NCBI GenBank assembly: GCA_030062745.1
Contig: CP099851.1
Span: 6,015,661 to 6,079,660 of the forward strand
Direction of reading: 5' to 3'
DNA from: Capitulum mitella
Taxonomy: Eukaryota; Arthropoda; Thecostraca; Pollicipedomorpha; Pollicipedidae
Length of the DNA stretch: 64,000 nucleotides
The position numbers were made by a program, and so were the translations under genes. Below, in pieces: positions 12,208 through 23,802 of the stretch. The notes beneath the pieces were generated by a model. The model ran no database searches. It saw nothing but the letters and a program-made list of their open reading frames with translations, and had not been told where the DNA came from. How positions within the stretch are numbered: the first letter of the stretch is position 1; every line of letters starts with the position of its first letter.

Positions 12208-13398
12208 TGCTTTCAAATTCCTTTCTGTTCTAACTTTCCATTCCTCATTTCTTCACTCTTTGCTGTGTTTTGCATTGCCTGTTGGCCGCTTTTGCTTTGA
12301 ATTTGTTCTGTTTTTCTCCCAATATCCGCTTCGTAGGGGAGCTAGTCAGCGTCGTTGACCTCGATATTTCGTCTTTCGCCTTTCTTCTCTCCGAATTCGT
12401 CGAAAAACATCTGGGTTATCTTAGCGGCTATCGCTTCGCCTCCTTTTTGCAGCACTTCTTTCTCATAATTATCATCACCTTCGCCACCTGAGGCGATAGC
12501 ACAGTTGTTCTCACCGCCACCTCCAACACGTTATCTACACATCAGCGGGCCGACCGGAGCGTCCGCCTGCTGGTTCCACAACTGTCTGGCCGCAGCGTCC
12601 GCCTGCTGATTCCACGGCCGGAAGAGGACGTATTGCAAGATTGGGATGTTTTGCCAGGAATCCTTGCAACCAGTCTGTTCCGGTCATGCGCCAAAATGAT
12701 GACGCAGCGGTCTGTGTTCCGCTACATAATATGCGATCTTTCGTTGCGGGACATGACGGCCCATATCTTTCCACGCCATCTATGGACAGAATTTGGAACT
12801 CGGCGGCCGTAACCGCGCTGGTTAATGGCGCTCAGTGGGGCGCCTCACACAAGTATTTATTTGCCACATATTTCTCATTTAAGAACGCAACTAGGAAAAG
12901 TTCACCTGGCACGTAGTGCACCATAATTTCTGCCATAGTTTGAACATTAATTCCGATAGCCATGTAACAAACTTAGTGTTCCCGGGACGATAATTTGTGA
13001 CTGCGCTTCCCTAACTGACAAAATGGCGGCGGGCGTGCGGAGCGGCAGACGCAGCGTCGCCAGCACCGACTACGAGAAAAATGGGCTCAAAAGTGAAAAA
13101 TGTTCACCAACAGCCATATAGCGCACAACGCGCTCTTCTGAATGGTTATACTATTGCGACGGTCGTGCCAAGCATGTGTTTTCCCTGGCCACTAAAACGT
13201 AGCCTATCACTGCAAATATCCAATAGCCAGTGCGGCATTAGGAGCTGTACCTCAACCGTAAGGCCCACGCATATTGATGATCCTCCTGCCAAAGGCTTGC
13301 TTTATCTGAAGGGTGCTGCAGTTTTCTCGAAAAGATTAAGATTATCAATATACACTGTGTCTGTGGACTGTGTGTTTAATAACTATGACTGACCATAC
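12208..13398. other. Intergenic, no gene recognised
   Basis: No exon or repeat with clear homologues elsewhere in the window is seen. Short open frames on both strands show no domain signature. Confidence 0.5.
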
Positions 13399-13556
13399 GA
13401 CCAGGGACGTTCAGACTTTGGGATGGATCAGGGGAAGCAGCTGTCCCCCTTCCCAACTTGAGGCAACAGTTAACATTAACCCCATGACGATGCATGAAAA
13501 GAAACGAAGTAAAATCACGCTTGCCCCCGATCTCCACAGAGGTTCTACCGCTCCTG
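13399..13556 (+). mobile_element. hAT-like MITE, copy 1 (about 155 bp)
   Basis: The element begins near AGGGACGTTCAGAC and ends near GGTTCTACCGCTCCTGA. It matches copies at 54,375-54,522 and 55,507-55,660, including the internal gggcaaca(t/g)-like and cccccgatctccacagaggttc words. The flanking 8-mers ATACGACC (left) and ATACGACA (right) form a near-perfect 8 bp target duplication, the hallmark of hAT transposition. Confidence 0.6.
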
Positions 13557-14424
13557 AATACGACAGACCCAGTACTAATCAACGCGGTGGGCCTTGTTAC
13601 TTGTTTCTACGGTGGTTAACCAAGACAGGCAGCAGGGGTGACGGGTAGATAACCATGGCATTACAGTCACCCTGGCTCCGACGGCAGTTATTCCTGCCCC
13701 AGTTTACCAATTATGGTATTACCTCAGTTAGCCCGGTTGTTTGTTGGAAAATGAAAATAAGCGAAAATATAAGCGTTCAGGTGCAGGCACGATGCTGCTT
13801 CGTCCAGTTGAAATATTACAGCAACATTTGACTGCTTAATCGTTTTTTTTCAATTCACCGTCAAGGATAAATTTCGCAAACTTGTGTTCATTATGACCAC
13901 AAATCAGGGGAAAAATTAGAATCGGTGAAAGTCGCAGATCTAACCTTGGCCTCGTGTATAATTCAAGCAACTGAAACAGTTCATACTACATACGTATATT
14001 CATTGAAGCAAAATTGCTTTATACACATCTGAGCGCAAGGAGACAAGATAGTGCATCAGAGATGAGCGGTGCTGAACATTTCACGCAAACTGTCCCAGAA
14101 TCACGTTATTTCTCACAGCCTACACAGCACAGACATTTCCTTTCTATCCCAAACACAAAGTAAGGCCTAGTTACATGCGGCCAATAAAAAGTAGAGCACG
14201 AATACCAAAGCAACAAGAACTACATCACTGCTACATTCCACGGAATCCGGTCCCGCACTTGTATCAGTAACAGGAAGTCACGCTGCCCAACACCTTTCAC
14301 TCATTCGGATACGTCATTCTCAACGATGCATGCTTTTCTACATGAATATTCAGTAGACGGTTTGCCCTTTGCATGACCTGAAGTGGCCCGTGGGTAAAGT
14401 TCGTGATCCTTCAACACGTCGTCT
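13557..14424. other. Intergenic, no gene recognised
   Basis: I see nothing coding or repetitive that I can support in this interval. Confidence 0.5.
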
Positions 14425-14811
14425 TCACAGTGTCATTCGCCTTTTCACGCTCTCCTCGTTTAAGCGATCAAAACATCCATGCAGCTGTAGAAGTTCGTGG
14501 ACGTGATACACCATGATATGAATGTACGGCGTAGCTGTAATTTTTTGGTATAGGACGCAAAAAATCGTCATGAACGCCTCGATATCAACCCGAATCTCCT
14601 CGGAGTCTGACGAATTCTCCAGAAGACTATAGCAGGTCCTGAATTTTGCATGGAGACTTCGCAGCTGCCTTCGTCGCGTCGTATCCTTTACAGGAGCAAG
14701 CTCCAGCTCGAAGAGTATGTCCAAGATACGTTCTCGGTCTCGGGAGTTGAGCCCCGAAAACTCGTACGCACCGCATTGATTTTTACGCAGCCTGCTCCTC
14801 ACCCCCCCCAC
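14425..14811 (-). mobile_element. Possible transposon-derived protein fragment
   Basis: A 128-codon minus-strand frame ends with TPYIHIMVYHVHELLQLHG, CFDRLNEESVKRRMTL. The pattern PYIH-x-x-VYHV-P/H-x-x-L followed by a Gln/Glu-x-x-x-K motif is one I associate with transposon-encoded proteins of uncertain function repeated in many invertebrate genomes. No neighbouring catalytic domain is visible, so it is a fragment if real. The N-terminal half is basic and predicted helical from composition. It may also be an exon of an unknown host gene. Confidence 0.4.
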
Positions 14812-15990
14812 ATTTTCTAGTTCACGTCCAAACCAGTCCAGCGCCTCCCGGTCATTACCAATTTAATACCAATTTAGGTCAATCCTTTACAAGATCAAAC
14901 AGCGTCTCAGTTACTCGAAAAAAGGTGCAAGATGTCTACCGCTGTGTCTTTGAGACCTAAGCAGGGCACCAGTGTTGCCAGTTTACACCCAGGTCTGTTC
15001 GGGTGAGGTGCTCCCATCACGGCAGCCCGCCTTGACAGAAGTTCACGATTTTCTGCACGCGGGCCACGCCCCCTAGTTGGGTGGGCAACCCATGGGGGCG
15101 CTCGTGAGCCTCGTGCCGCTTCGCCTCTTGTTTGTTTGTCCGCCCGACCCCGGAACGCCCTGCTGCGGGGCCGGGGGCAGTGTGCAAACAGAGTCCGAGA
15201 GCGGCGCGTGATCACGTCCGACCGAAAATACAGAACAACGTTGTGCTGCGCAGTGAGCTTCGTCCGGTGCGTCGATCGCGGAGTGCAAAGCGATCAAGGA
15301 GGACGCTACATATGCACGCGTTATTGTTATTCGCACTCTTTATACCCATAAATTTATGCTATGGGTGTAAATTTATTGTCCGCGACGAGTATAAAGCGCG
15401 CATGCGATTGACGGAACTCCGTTTCAGATCCGTTCACGGCAATGTACGACATTTCACGCGGTTAAATTCTCCAGCGTAGGAGACACGTTGTCGTTTACTT
15501 CACTGCTTTCCCGTATCGCGATGACATGAGGGTCGCGAGATGGCTGTTCTTCACCCAAGAGGTGAATGTTGTCTTGTGTTTCCCGATGGGAGGTCCGTCA
15601 GCTGAAAGACAGTAAAATCAGTCCAAAGTACAGAAATGACAAAGTAAGACAGTAGGAAAAGTGCAGTAATGCGTTAAGAAGTTTTGTGCGAGCGGCAAAA
15701 GACAAAGCACGATTTGGCAGTGGCTTCCGACAGCAAAGCAACGCACGACTTCGTGAGAAGTGTGACTAGCTCCTTAAGACCTGCAGTCATACCACAAATA
15801 CAAATGTACCTCTTAGTGAATCAACAGATAACAATCGGTTCCAGCATCATTGGCTTTTGGGAGCCATGTAAGGATGGAATCTTTTTATCTTTTAAGCCGA
15901 CTTGGGCTGAGTCCAAAAACCTGAGCCTGAGTCCGAGTCCGACACATGATCTCATGGAAGTCAGTCAGATCAGAGCCCACTGTTTCGTTT
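14812..15990. other. Intergenic with a CpG-rich patch
   Basis: A CpG-rich patch at about 15,000-15,300 produces overlapping frames on both strands but no recognisable protein. It could be a promoter-type island. The rest is unremarkable up to the next TTAA element. Confidence 0.4.
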
Positions 15991-17220
15991 TTAATCCGCG
16001 CACGACCGTCGGTCTGTTTCGAACATAGGCGACGGGGGGGGGGCAGTTGGCCGCCCGCCTCTAACTCACGAACGGTCGCACGATGAAAATAAGCATACGG
16101 TTGGAAATCTTGTGACGAGTAGAGCTCGAAACTGGTCTCATTTTTAGTTTTAGATAATATGTAAGCAATTTACGCCCTATATATGTTTTCTCATAGCCGG
16201 CTGCATGAGACCGAGAAACGGCCTGAATCTCAAGGGCTATGATTAATAACGCATACGTAAAGGCACCAGCGCGCAAGTAAATGTCCCCGGATGCCGATAC
16301 ACGTCTTATTTTCCCAGATTTGTTCAATATATACGCCGAAACGTTGAGTGAAAAACACGGCAATTCTCGCGCTAGCTGTAGGCGTAGGCTGTAGGCGTGC
16401 GCCGCTGCCGCATACAGTACAAAATTGACGGGAACCAATTTTAGCGTTCCTTTATTTTCGCGAAAAAAGACGATCTATGTAAATTTTATTGATCTTTGTG
16501 GTTCTTTTGATGGTTTCTCATGCTTAAATTTTGGAAGAACTCATTAGTGACCAATCTACACAACTGGCGGAGCTTTATTCGCGAAAGCCTGTTTATTCCC
16601 AAAATATGCTGTTTTCAAACTTTTTAAGGTTCCTGGTATTACTTACGTCTGCGCAAGCTAGTTCTGCCATTTTCTACCCATTCTGAATAATTCATCGTCG
16701 ATTTTGACGGTGGTACATTTTGGCTCACTACAGTTATTCTTGACCTGACCTCCGGTCAATGGCTGGAAGTTATTGATACTTTGCCCAATGACGGCAACTA
16801 GATGTCTGCTTGACTCCACACTAAAAATGTTATGAAATATTCCGTGCATTTCGGAAAAAATGGCGACATATCTTAAAAATGGACTTGACCTTAGGTCAAT
16901 GACCCGGAAAATTCCCAAAAGTCTGAGATAGCGGATTTGTTGCATCTATCACGATCACTAATCCCTGAAAGTATTATTGAGATATCTTGTTCTGCGAAGA
17001 AGTTAGAGGGCGCTAAACTTTTTTTGAACATAGGTCTGTTTGACCTGACTTAGGTCAGGCACCTGACCTGGCCTTAGGTCGAAATGTTGACACGAGATGT
17101 AAAATTGATGAAGCAAAAGGTACAGGAAGTTTCGTGACTCTGTGTTTGTTCGTTCTCTCGCCATCCCAGAAAAACCTCACGGGGGGCAGTCAACTGACCT
17201 CCCAGTCGGGGACGGGTTAA
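15991..17220 (+). mobile_element. TTAA-family-1 non-autonomous DNA element, copy B
   Basis: The unit starts TTAATCCGCGCACGACC (one C-to-T change from the consensus CCCG start) and ends CAGTCGGGGACGGGTTAA, flanked by TTAA on both sides. It is collinear with copy A. The minus-strand frame in its left part (16,438-16,061, 125 codons) keeps the same peptide words as copy A, for example GAFTYALL and EIQA(V/I)SRS. AGGTCA/TGACCT clusters are at about 16,740-16,760, 16,886-16,905 and 17,040-17,082. Confidence 0.8.
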
Positions 17221-19499
17221 TGGTGAGTCCGAGCCTGTGAGATTCCACTGGACACGGCGTTAGAAGATGTCACACCGCGACATTCTTTCTAGCAGCAGCT
17301 CTTGCACTTTCGCTGACGGTTCCCCACCTTAAAGACCTGGCAAGAACGCACGGATTCGCGCCGCTCTCGTCGGCCACGAAGCCACCTCCGCGACGTCGCC
17401 CACCCCGGGCGACGGCCTCACCGGTCCCCTTGGCCGCTCCACTTCCCCTCCCCGCCCAGGACAGTCAGTGCCCTCTGGGGGCCGGGCTCGGGCCGCGCCC
17501 GACACTCCCGACTCGCCAGCGGCGGGCCCGGGGTGAATGCGGTCCGCCTCCGCTCTGGCCGGCCACAAGACTATCTAACTCTACGCCAGTTTGTGGAGGC
17601 TCGCCCGCCTTCGCTGCCCTGGCTGTCATCGTGCGCAATGCCCAGAGGAGGGTGACCTGCTACCTGCTGCGCCACGATGCCGGGCCACCAGCGAAGCGAG
17701 GCAATGTGGAACGCGTAGCGGGAGGACTCAGCAAGCGCACACCTTGCCGGAGCACTGATTACTTACGAACTGCATGATCGTCTGAATGTGCGACTGGAAT
17801 TCAGGCTGAATTCAATTTTCATCACGCCGTAGAAGATATCCGACATTTCAGGATGTATGCCTTTGAATCTCTTTTTCGTAGGCAGAAGGAAAAGCAGGTG
17901 TTCTCTCCTTTTTTGGGAGAGGGGTGGAGTTCTCTTCAAGTTTCTCGCTCGGCAAGAGGCGTGATCTCCGAGGATGGTTCGTGGGATACTGTGGGAAGGA
18001 AAAAAGATGTAGATGAGGAATACAACTGGTGCAACTGATTAAGGGCAATCCCAGAAACTCCTTAGCAATGCGATGCACGGGTTCCGCCTCAGCCATAAAT
18101 TCCGGAGGGGGAGGGGAAATTTGAGAATTAAGGCCGATGCGTTCCATGCAACGCACTTACGATAAGGTAACGAATGTTACAACACTTGCATAGTAAGTAG
18201 AGAGGCGTATCTATCCTCCCTCCTCCTTCTGTGCGAAGCTGTTATGACACGCATGTGATATCATGCCAGGGCTTTCTGGAGGCTGGTTTTCTCACTTTGA
18301 GTAAAATGTTTGGATACTTGAAATGTTTTGGATGCCACATCTCTGCGTAGCTAACGTTGATAACAATTCTGACGCTAAACTTAAGAAGTTCTTGCATTTC
18401 CACCGTAATTTTTATACCATTTCCATAAACACCACCATTCGAGATCACGAGCCTATTAGCTTCTTCATCCACTTGTAGATCCTCTGCACCGCTGACAAAA
18501 CAACATACCTGTACACCTTGCTTGCCTTTCTTATTGACCTGATCGCTTTTACAGCCCGAACGGCTAGCTGAAGCGAGCTTACAGTCCAGCTTAAAGGCTT
18601 CATGTTTTCTGAAATGTAAATGCAATATGATATACATCTCAAGTCGTGCTGCGGTCAGCCGCAGTCAGTTGCGCCCCATTGCTTATCGCGCCCGCCCCCG
18701 TCACATTCATCCTCGACGCAGTTCAAATCATGGCACCTGTGCACAGCAGAGCGGAAACCGGCCAAAAGCTTTCTATGCGTGGGAAGGTTCTACGTGAACA
18801 TGACAACAAACCCGTCTATATTTCGGAAAAAGTACTTCGAATGCCGTACATGTTAACAAACCTTAATGCCAGCACGACGAAAGAGATTAAAATAGTTGCG
18901 CGCGCAGCTTACCTCCGTTTTCCCCGCCTTGGCACGGGAGAAGGAGTACTCTAGCGGCGGAAACTGGGTTCTCAAATAGAGAAGACGGAAATATATGCTA
19001 CGTTAGCATGAATGAAGGTGGGCGCCGTTAGCCAGGATGGTGCAATATGCCCACTTTCTCCTGTATTTCGAGAACAAACTAAAAAAGCACCTGTTTTAAA
19101 TGTCATCATGTGGCCAAAAGAAAAACCACAGTGCAGAGTGGTCCGAACATAAAAGTCAGAATAAGCACAGGGGGATCACGAGGCGAGTCAGAAATGGTCA
19201 CAACATAGTGCGTTGTCCCCGTATGGGGACGATACTCGTGTTGACGCCACACGGTCAGAGCTGCTGGCGCTACCTATATTTTTCTTCTGCTGCTGCCAGC
19301 GACGCAAGTGACAGTGCCGATGCTGTCCCTGTATGGCCAGTGTCGGATCCAGGGGGGGGGGGGGGAAGCGGAGGTCATTGGGGTAATTTCCCCGCTTTTG
19401 CTGGAAATCTGGACCAACACGTTTTTAGCCCTCTACCCTTATCGGATGGAATTTGTATATTTTTTTAAGGGCGATGTTAATAAATTGGCTCGAACGTGT
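17221..19499. other. Intergenic with a CpG-rich patch
   Basis: Bases about 17,340-17,720 are CpG-rich and might be a promoter-type island or an exon, but no frame gives a recognisable protein and no splice pairs stand out. The rest shows only short chance frames. A run of 13 G lies near 19,350. Confidence 0.4.
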
Positions 19500-19810
19500 T
19501 AAAAAAAGTGGCTGTGGGATTAAGGTCAATGTCGAGTCGATCTGGCTACCGGACCCTGATCTCGCCATCCAGCTTGGTAATTTTGCCAGAGCGCCGAGCC
19601 GGATGGCGCCGGAGGATCTTTAATCGTGCCGTGCAACTCCACGGTCTGGCGGCACCGTGACCGAACTGACCTTTTAGTCCCGAGCCAAATGCAGATGCCC
19701 GCTCTGGGACTCGAACCCGGTGCCTGCTACGCAGCAAACTCTGTTGTTTGGTTCCTTGTCCACAAGTCCACGGCAGTGACATGCAACCATGACACCACTA
19801 GGTCACAATG
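19500..19810 (-). repeat. tRNA-derived SINE
   Basis: On the minus strand, starting near 19,808, the sequence reads GACCTAGTGGTGTCATGG (A-box-like), and about 85 bases later GGCACCGGGTTCGAGTCCC, an excellent RNA polymerase III B box. It is followed by a tRNA-unrelated body containing GATTAAAGATCCTCC, a kind of central segment seen in metazoan SINEs. The spacing between the boxes is larger than in a tRNA and the 3' half does not fold as an acceptor stem, so it is a SINE and not a functional tRNA gene. No poly(A) or simple-repeat tail is obvious. Confidence 0.7.
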
Positions 19811-20629
19811 AGTTAAACTAATTTTCGAAAATGACGAAAAAAGTGGCCGAAATTCCAGGTAAAATCAGCACTTGTTGTTAAGTTAAGGTACAAGAGTGGA
19901 GATTTGGCTGTCTATTAGCATACGCACTGGATCCACCAGTGTGGCTGACAGTATCTGTTTGATCGGATGCGCCGCACAGGAAACGCGTGCGCTGGGCTAA
20001 CGCTCAGAGTTGGGTCTGCCTTCGGTTCGAGTCAGAAGCGAATGCATGCAGTTGCGATGCTGCGTCTTCAGTCATTTGACTTTGATTCACGTCGACATTG
20101 TGTCGTGTAACTGTTGCACGTGTCCCACTCCTTCGGTCTCGCAGTATGCTGCAGTGTTTGGCGCCCAGGAAGAATAGGCGGCCAATAACTGGTAAGTCGG
20201 ATAATCTGTGTTAACGAGGTATTTAAAGATATCAAAGGCATGGTGAAAATGCACGAGTTTTGGTGGCGTTGTGATTTGGCTTTATTTTGGCAGTCGCTAC
20301 CGAAGCAATGTGATGTTACTGAGATACCTAGAATGGAAATTAAACTCCAATGACAGATCACATGGCAACATCGCACACTGTATAAGCCGTAGTGGTAAGT
20401 GTGTACATCATCTGAGTGCGTGGGTCTGGGCGTGCCAACGTGTGGGTGCATTAGTTTTCTCTTTCCCGATAAAATATTTGTTTTCCATTGCCCAGAGAAT
20501 GCCAGATGAGTTTCTTAATGCTCATTCCCTACAAAAAAGCAAAGTCCTGGAATTAATTTTTCAGCCAATCTCAAAATGATTTCAAACGGAACCGTTTGCC
20601 AGTCCGACACGCATGCAAGACTCGATCTG

Positions 20630-20835
20630 CCAGACACGTAGCCAGGATTTTCCTCGGGGAGAGAGGAGGAGGACAGATGTCAAATTTTGTCGTATGCCAC
20701 TGGCATGTGAGCAACATATATATGATCACTATTCCGCATTCCTATATCATATCAAAATCGCTATATATCTAGTGTAGACTGCTTGGCCCAAGGGGGATGG
20801 CCTCCCATGGCACCCTCGACTACGTCCCTGCGATC
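20630..20835 (+). mobile_element. Short dispersed repeat, MITE-like, copy 1
   Basis: The stretch begins ACGTAGCCAGGATTTTCC and ends CGACTACGTCCCTGCG, giving imperfect inverted ends (ACGTAG...). It matches 45,835-46,105, sharing ccaggact/ttcctc, ggg(a)-rich, 'atatgatcactattccg' and 'ctatatatctagtgt'. The second copy carries an extra ~60 bp in the middle. No target duplication is clear. The preceding interval 19,811-20,629 and following 20,836-21,240 hold no gene I can support. Confidence 0.65.
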
Positions 20836-21303
20836 TGCCACAGCTAAGATAAATATGGACCTTTATTTCGTCGTTTCAGGCTCAAGGCAGGCAACACACG
20901 GGCACGGACAACACCGCCATCACTATCGACCATCGACCGCCAGTGCGGTGTCAATGCGCGATGAAGCGAGGCCTGCCGCAAAAAAGGCGCAATCAGCCGA
21001 CCCCGAAGACAGCCGACCACCGCCTAATGGCTTCAAGACGAAACAGTAAAATAAATCCCCAACGCATGGTTCTCGCACGTATCAAATTACTTACGGATTC
21101 TAGGCGTTTTCTTTGAGCCGCATACTGTGGATGTTTTCAGCAGAAAAACTTTCGATGTTCAGGAGCTTGTCGATGCGACATTCACCAATTGTGCAACCAA
21201 ACAAACCATCGGCACCTATTTAGTCCCTCAGCCAAACGTTGGCTAGTCTTTACTGGACTCCGGCACAGAATCTGGGCTATCAGCTAACGCCGCCGGCAAA
21301 CCG

Positions 21304-23769
21304 TCAGCTCGTCCTCCGGCAACCCGCCTCAGCCGCGGCCGTCTGCTCAGCGCCCGCCTCGCCAGCGCCGCCCCCCACCTCTGCCGGCGGCGGGCCCTCC
21401 GCGCCCTGATCGCCGCCTCCCGCCGCCGCCCCGCCACCCGCTGGCGGCCGGCCGGGCGGCGCCGGCGGCTCCTCGTCCTCGGTGTCCGTGCCCGAGAGCT
21501 GCTGCACGGTGGCGCCCTCCCGGAACGAGACGCGCCGCGCGCCGCCGGCGTCGCCGCTGCGCAGGCTCGAGCGCCGGCCGGCCGCGCCCGCGCCGCCGCC
21601 CTCCGGCTCGACGGCCGCCTCCGCCGGCCCGCCGGCCGCCTCCGCAGACGGAGACGACCCCGGCCCGACCTCGACCGGCTCTGAGGTGGCGGAGGGTGCG
21701 GCGCTGATGACGTCCGGCTGCGGGCGACGGCCGGCGGACGCCGGACGGCCCGCGGGCTTCCCGGGCTCGGCGGGCGGCGCCTGGACGTCCGACGCGGCGC
21801 TGCTCTCGCTGGTCACGCTCTCGGTGTCCGAGGCGTCGCCGTCTGAGTCGGCGCCGTCCGAGCGGTCGCCGTGGTCGACGATGAGCGTCGTCTCCTGGAA
21901 GTGGAAGGTCGGCATGGCGCTGGCGCGGCGGCGGCCGTCCGAGCGTGCCCGCCCGGCGTCCGAGTCGATGCAGCCCTCGCTCCTGGAGTGTCCGTGCTGG
22001 CCGCCGGGCGCGGGCGGCTCCGAGGGCGAGGAGCCGGGCACCGGCCGCCGCCGGCGTCTGGGCGCCGCGGGCGGTGACCGGTCGGGACGGCGCCGCGCCG
22101 GGCGGCGGCTCGGCGTCGTCCTGACGCCGGAGGGCGGCCGCCGCCAGCCGGCCGGAGCCCTCGCTGCGGGAGGAGGCCGGGCAGGAGGCGCCGGCCGCCG
22201 GCGGACAGTCGCCGGTGGGCGACGACTGGCTGAGGTGCAGGCCTCGGCCGCGGGCCGTCACCGGCCGCGGTGTCAGCAGCGGCGGCGGCGGCGGCGGCGG
22301 CGGCGCAGCGTCCACGCCGCCCGAGTCGCCGGCGTCGCCCGCCGGCGTCGGTGCCGGCTTGCCGTCGTCCTGCGGGGAGCCGCTGTCGGCGGCGGCGGCC
22401 GGCGGGCCCTGGGCGGCGGCCAAGTCCACGGGACGGGCGTCGCCGGCATCGGCGGAGTCCTGCCTCCTGTCCGGCTGGCCATCGGGTCTAATGTCCGGCT
22501 GTGATGTCGGACTCGGCGTCGCAGGACGAAGCGCCAGATCCTGTAGTCCCTGCAGTCTGAACTTCTCCCTCTTGGATTACGTGGTCCACCAGCCTTTTTC
22601 TGTCCAGTTCCATCATCTTCCTCTCCTGCTCGAAAGTCGCTCGGATCTCCTCAGCCTTACGTCGCTCCAGCTCTTCGTGCTGCAGAACTTCCCCCCGCTT
22701 CTCCTCCAGGCCCTGGGTCTCCTCCCGGATGCGAGCATCTTCTTTGTCCTGCCGCTCCATGCGCTCCTTGAGGAACTCCCATTCCTTGGCAAGCCTCGTC
22801 CGCTCGTCGTGGATGCGTTGGCACTCCTCCTCGATGGCCGCCGTGATGAGCACCTGCTCCCGCGTCAGCTGCTCGTCCCGCTGCACGATCAGCACGCCCT
22901 CGGTGTCCCACCAGCGCTCCAGCTGCTCCAGACGGCGCCGGGTGTCCTCCAGGCGCCTGCGGTCGCGCTCCAGACGCTCGCCCTCCTCCTCGAGCCGCTG
23001 CCACTGCTCCTCGATCAGGCGGCGCTCGGTGCGGGCGCGCTGGCGGCGCGACGAGCCCGGCGAGCGCGACGAGCCCGGCGAGCGCGACGGACGCGGGCGC
23101 TTCCTCCTCGGCCGCCGCCGCCTCCGCCGCCGCCGCGGCCGCCGGCCGAGCTTCTGCGCCGCCAGCTCGGCCTCGGACGGCGGCGCCGTCTGCGTCAGCG
23201 CGAAGCCAGCGTACACGTCCTCGGCGGCGCTGATGCTGCCCTTGCGCGCGTCCCGCACCTGAATGCCGCGGCCGCGCAGCGTGAACGTCGGCTCCACGTA
23301 GCAGTGGTGGTGCAGCACGCGCCGGCCGAAGTGGTCGTACGTCTCGCGGCGGCAGAGCTCCCTGTCGAAGGGGCCCCGCGTCGGCCGCAGCGCCGACGTC
23401 GTGGCCGGCCGACAGGGGCTGCGGCGCCGCCGGCCGCCGGCCGACGCGCCCGGCGTCAGCGTCGGCCGGCGGCCGGTCGGCGGGCTGCCCTCGCGGCGCG
23501 GCCAGTGCGCCTCGCCCGGCGGCGGCCGCGGCCGCTGCTCGTACAGCGTGGCGTCCCAGTCGTTGTACAGGTAGGATGAGGAGCGGCGGCCCTGCGGCTC
23601 GACGGAGCGCGTGATGCTCGTGTGCCGGCGCCGCGCGACCCCTCCCGTCCTCCGCCTCGTCCGGCGTCGGCGGCTCGGGCGAGTCGAGTCGTTCCGACTC
23701 GCCCGGCGTCGGCGGCTCGGCGGTCGGCGTGAAGACGCCCGACTCGCCGGGCCGCAGCTGCGCGGCAAC

Positions 23770-23802
<33 letters not shown>

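Noticed and set aside
19690-19810. Functional tRNA gene
   Set aside because: A good B box is present but the box spacing and lack of an acceptor stem indicate a tRNA-derived SINE.
21482-23579. Plus-strand frames of 340 and 454 codons
   Set aside because: They are GC-rich shadows antisense to the coiled-coil/Ser-rich gene; peptides are Arg/Ala/Pro/Leu biased without domains.
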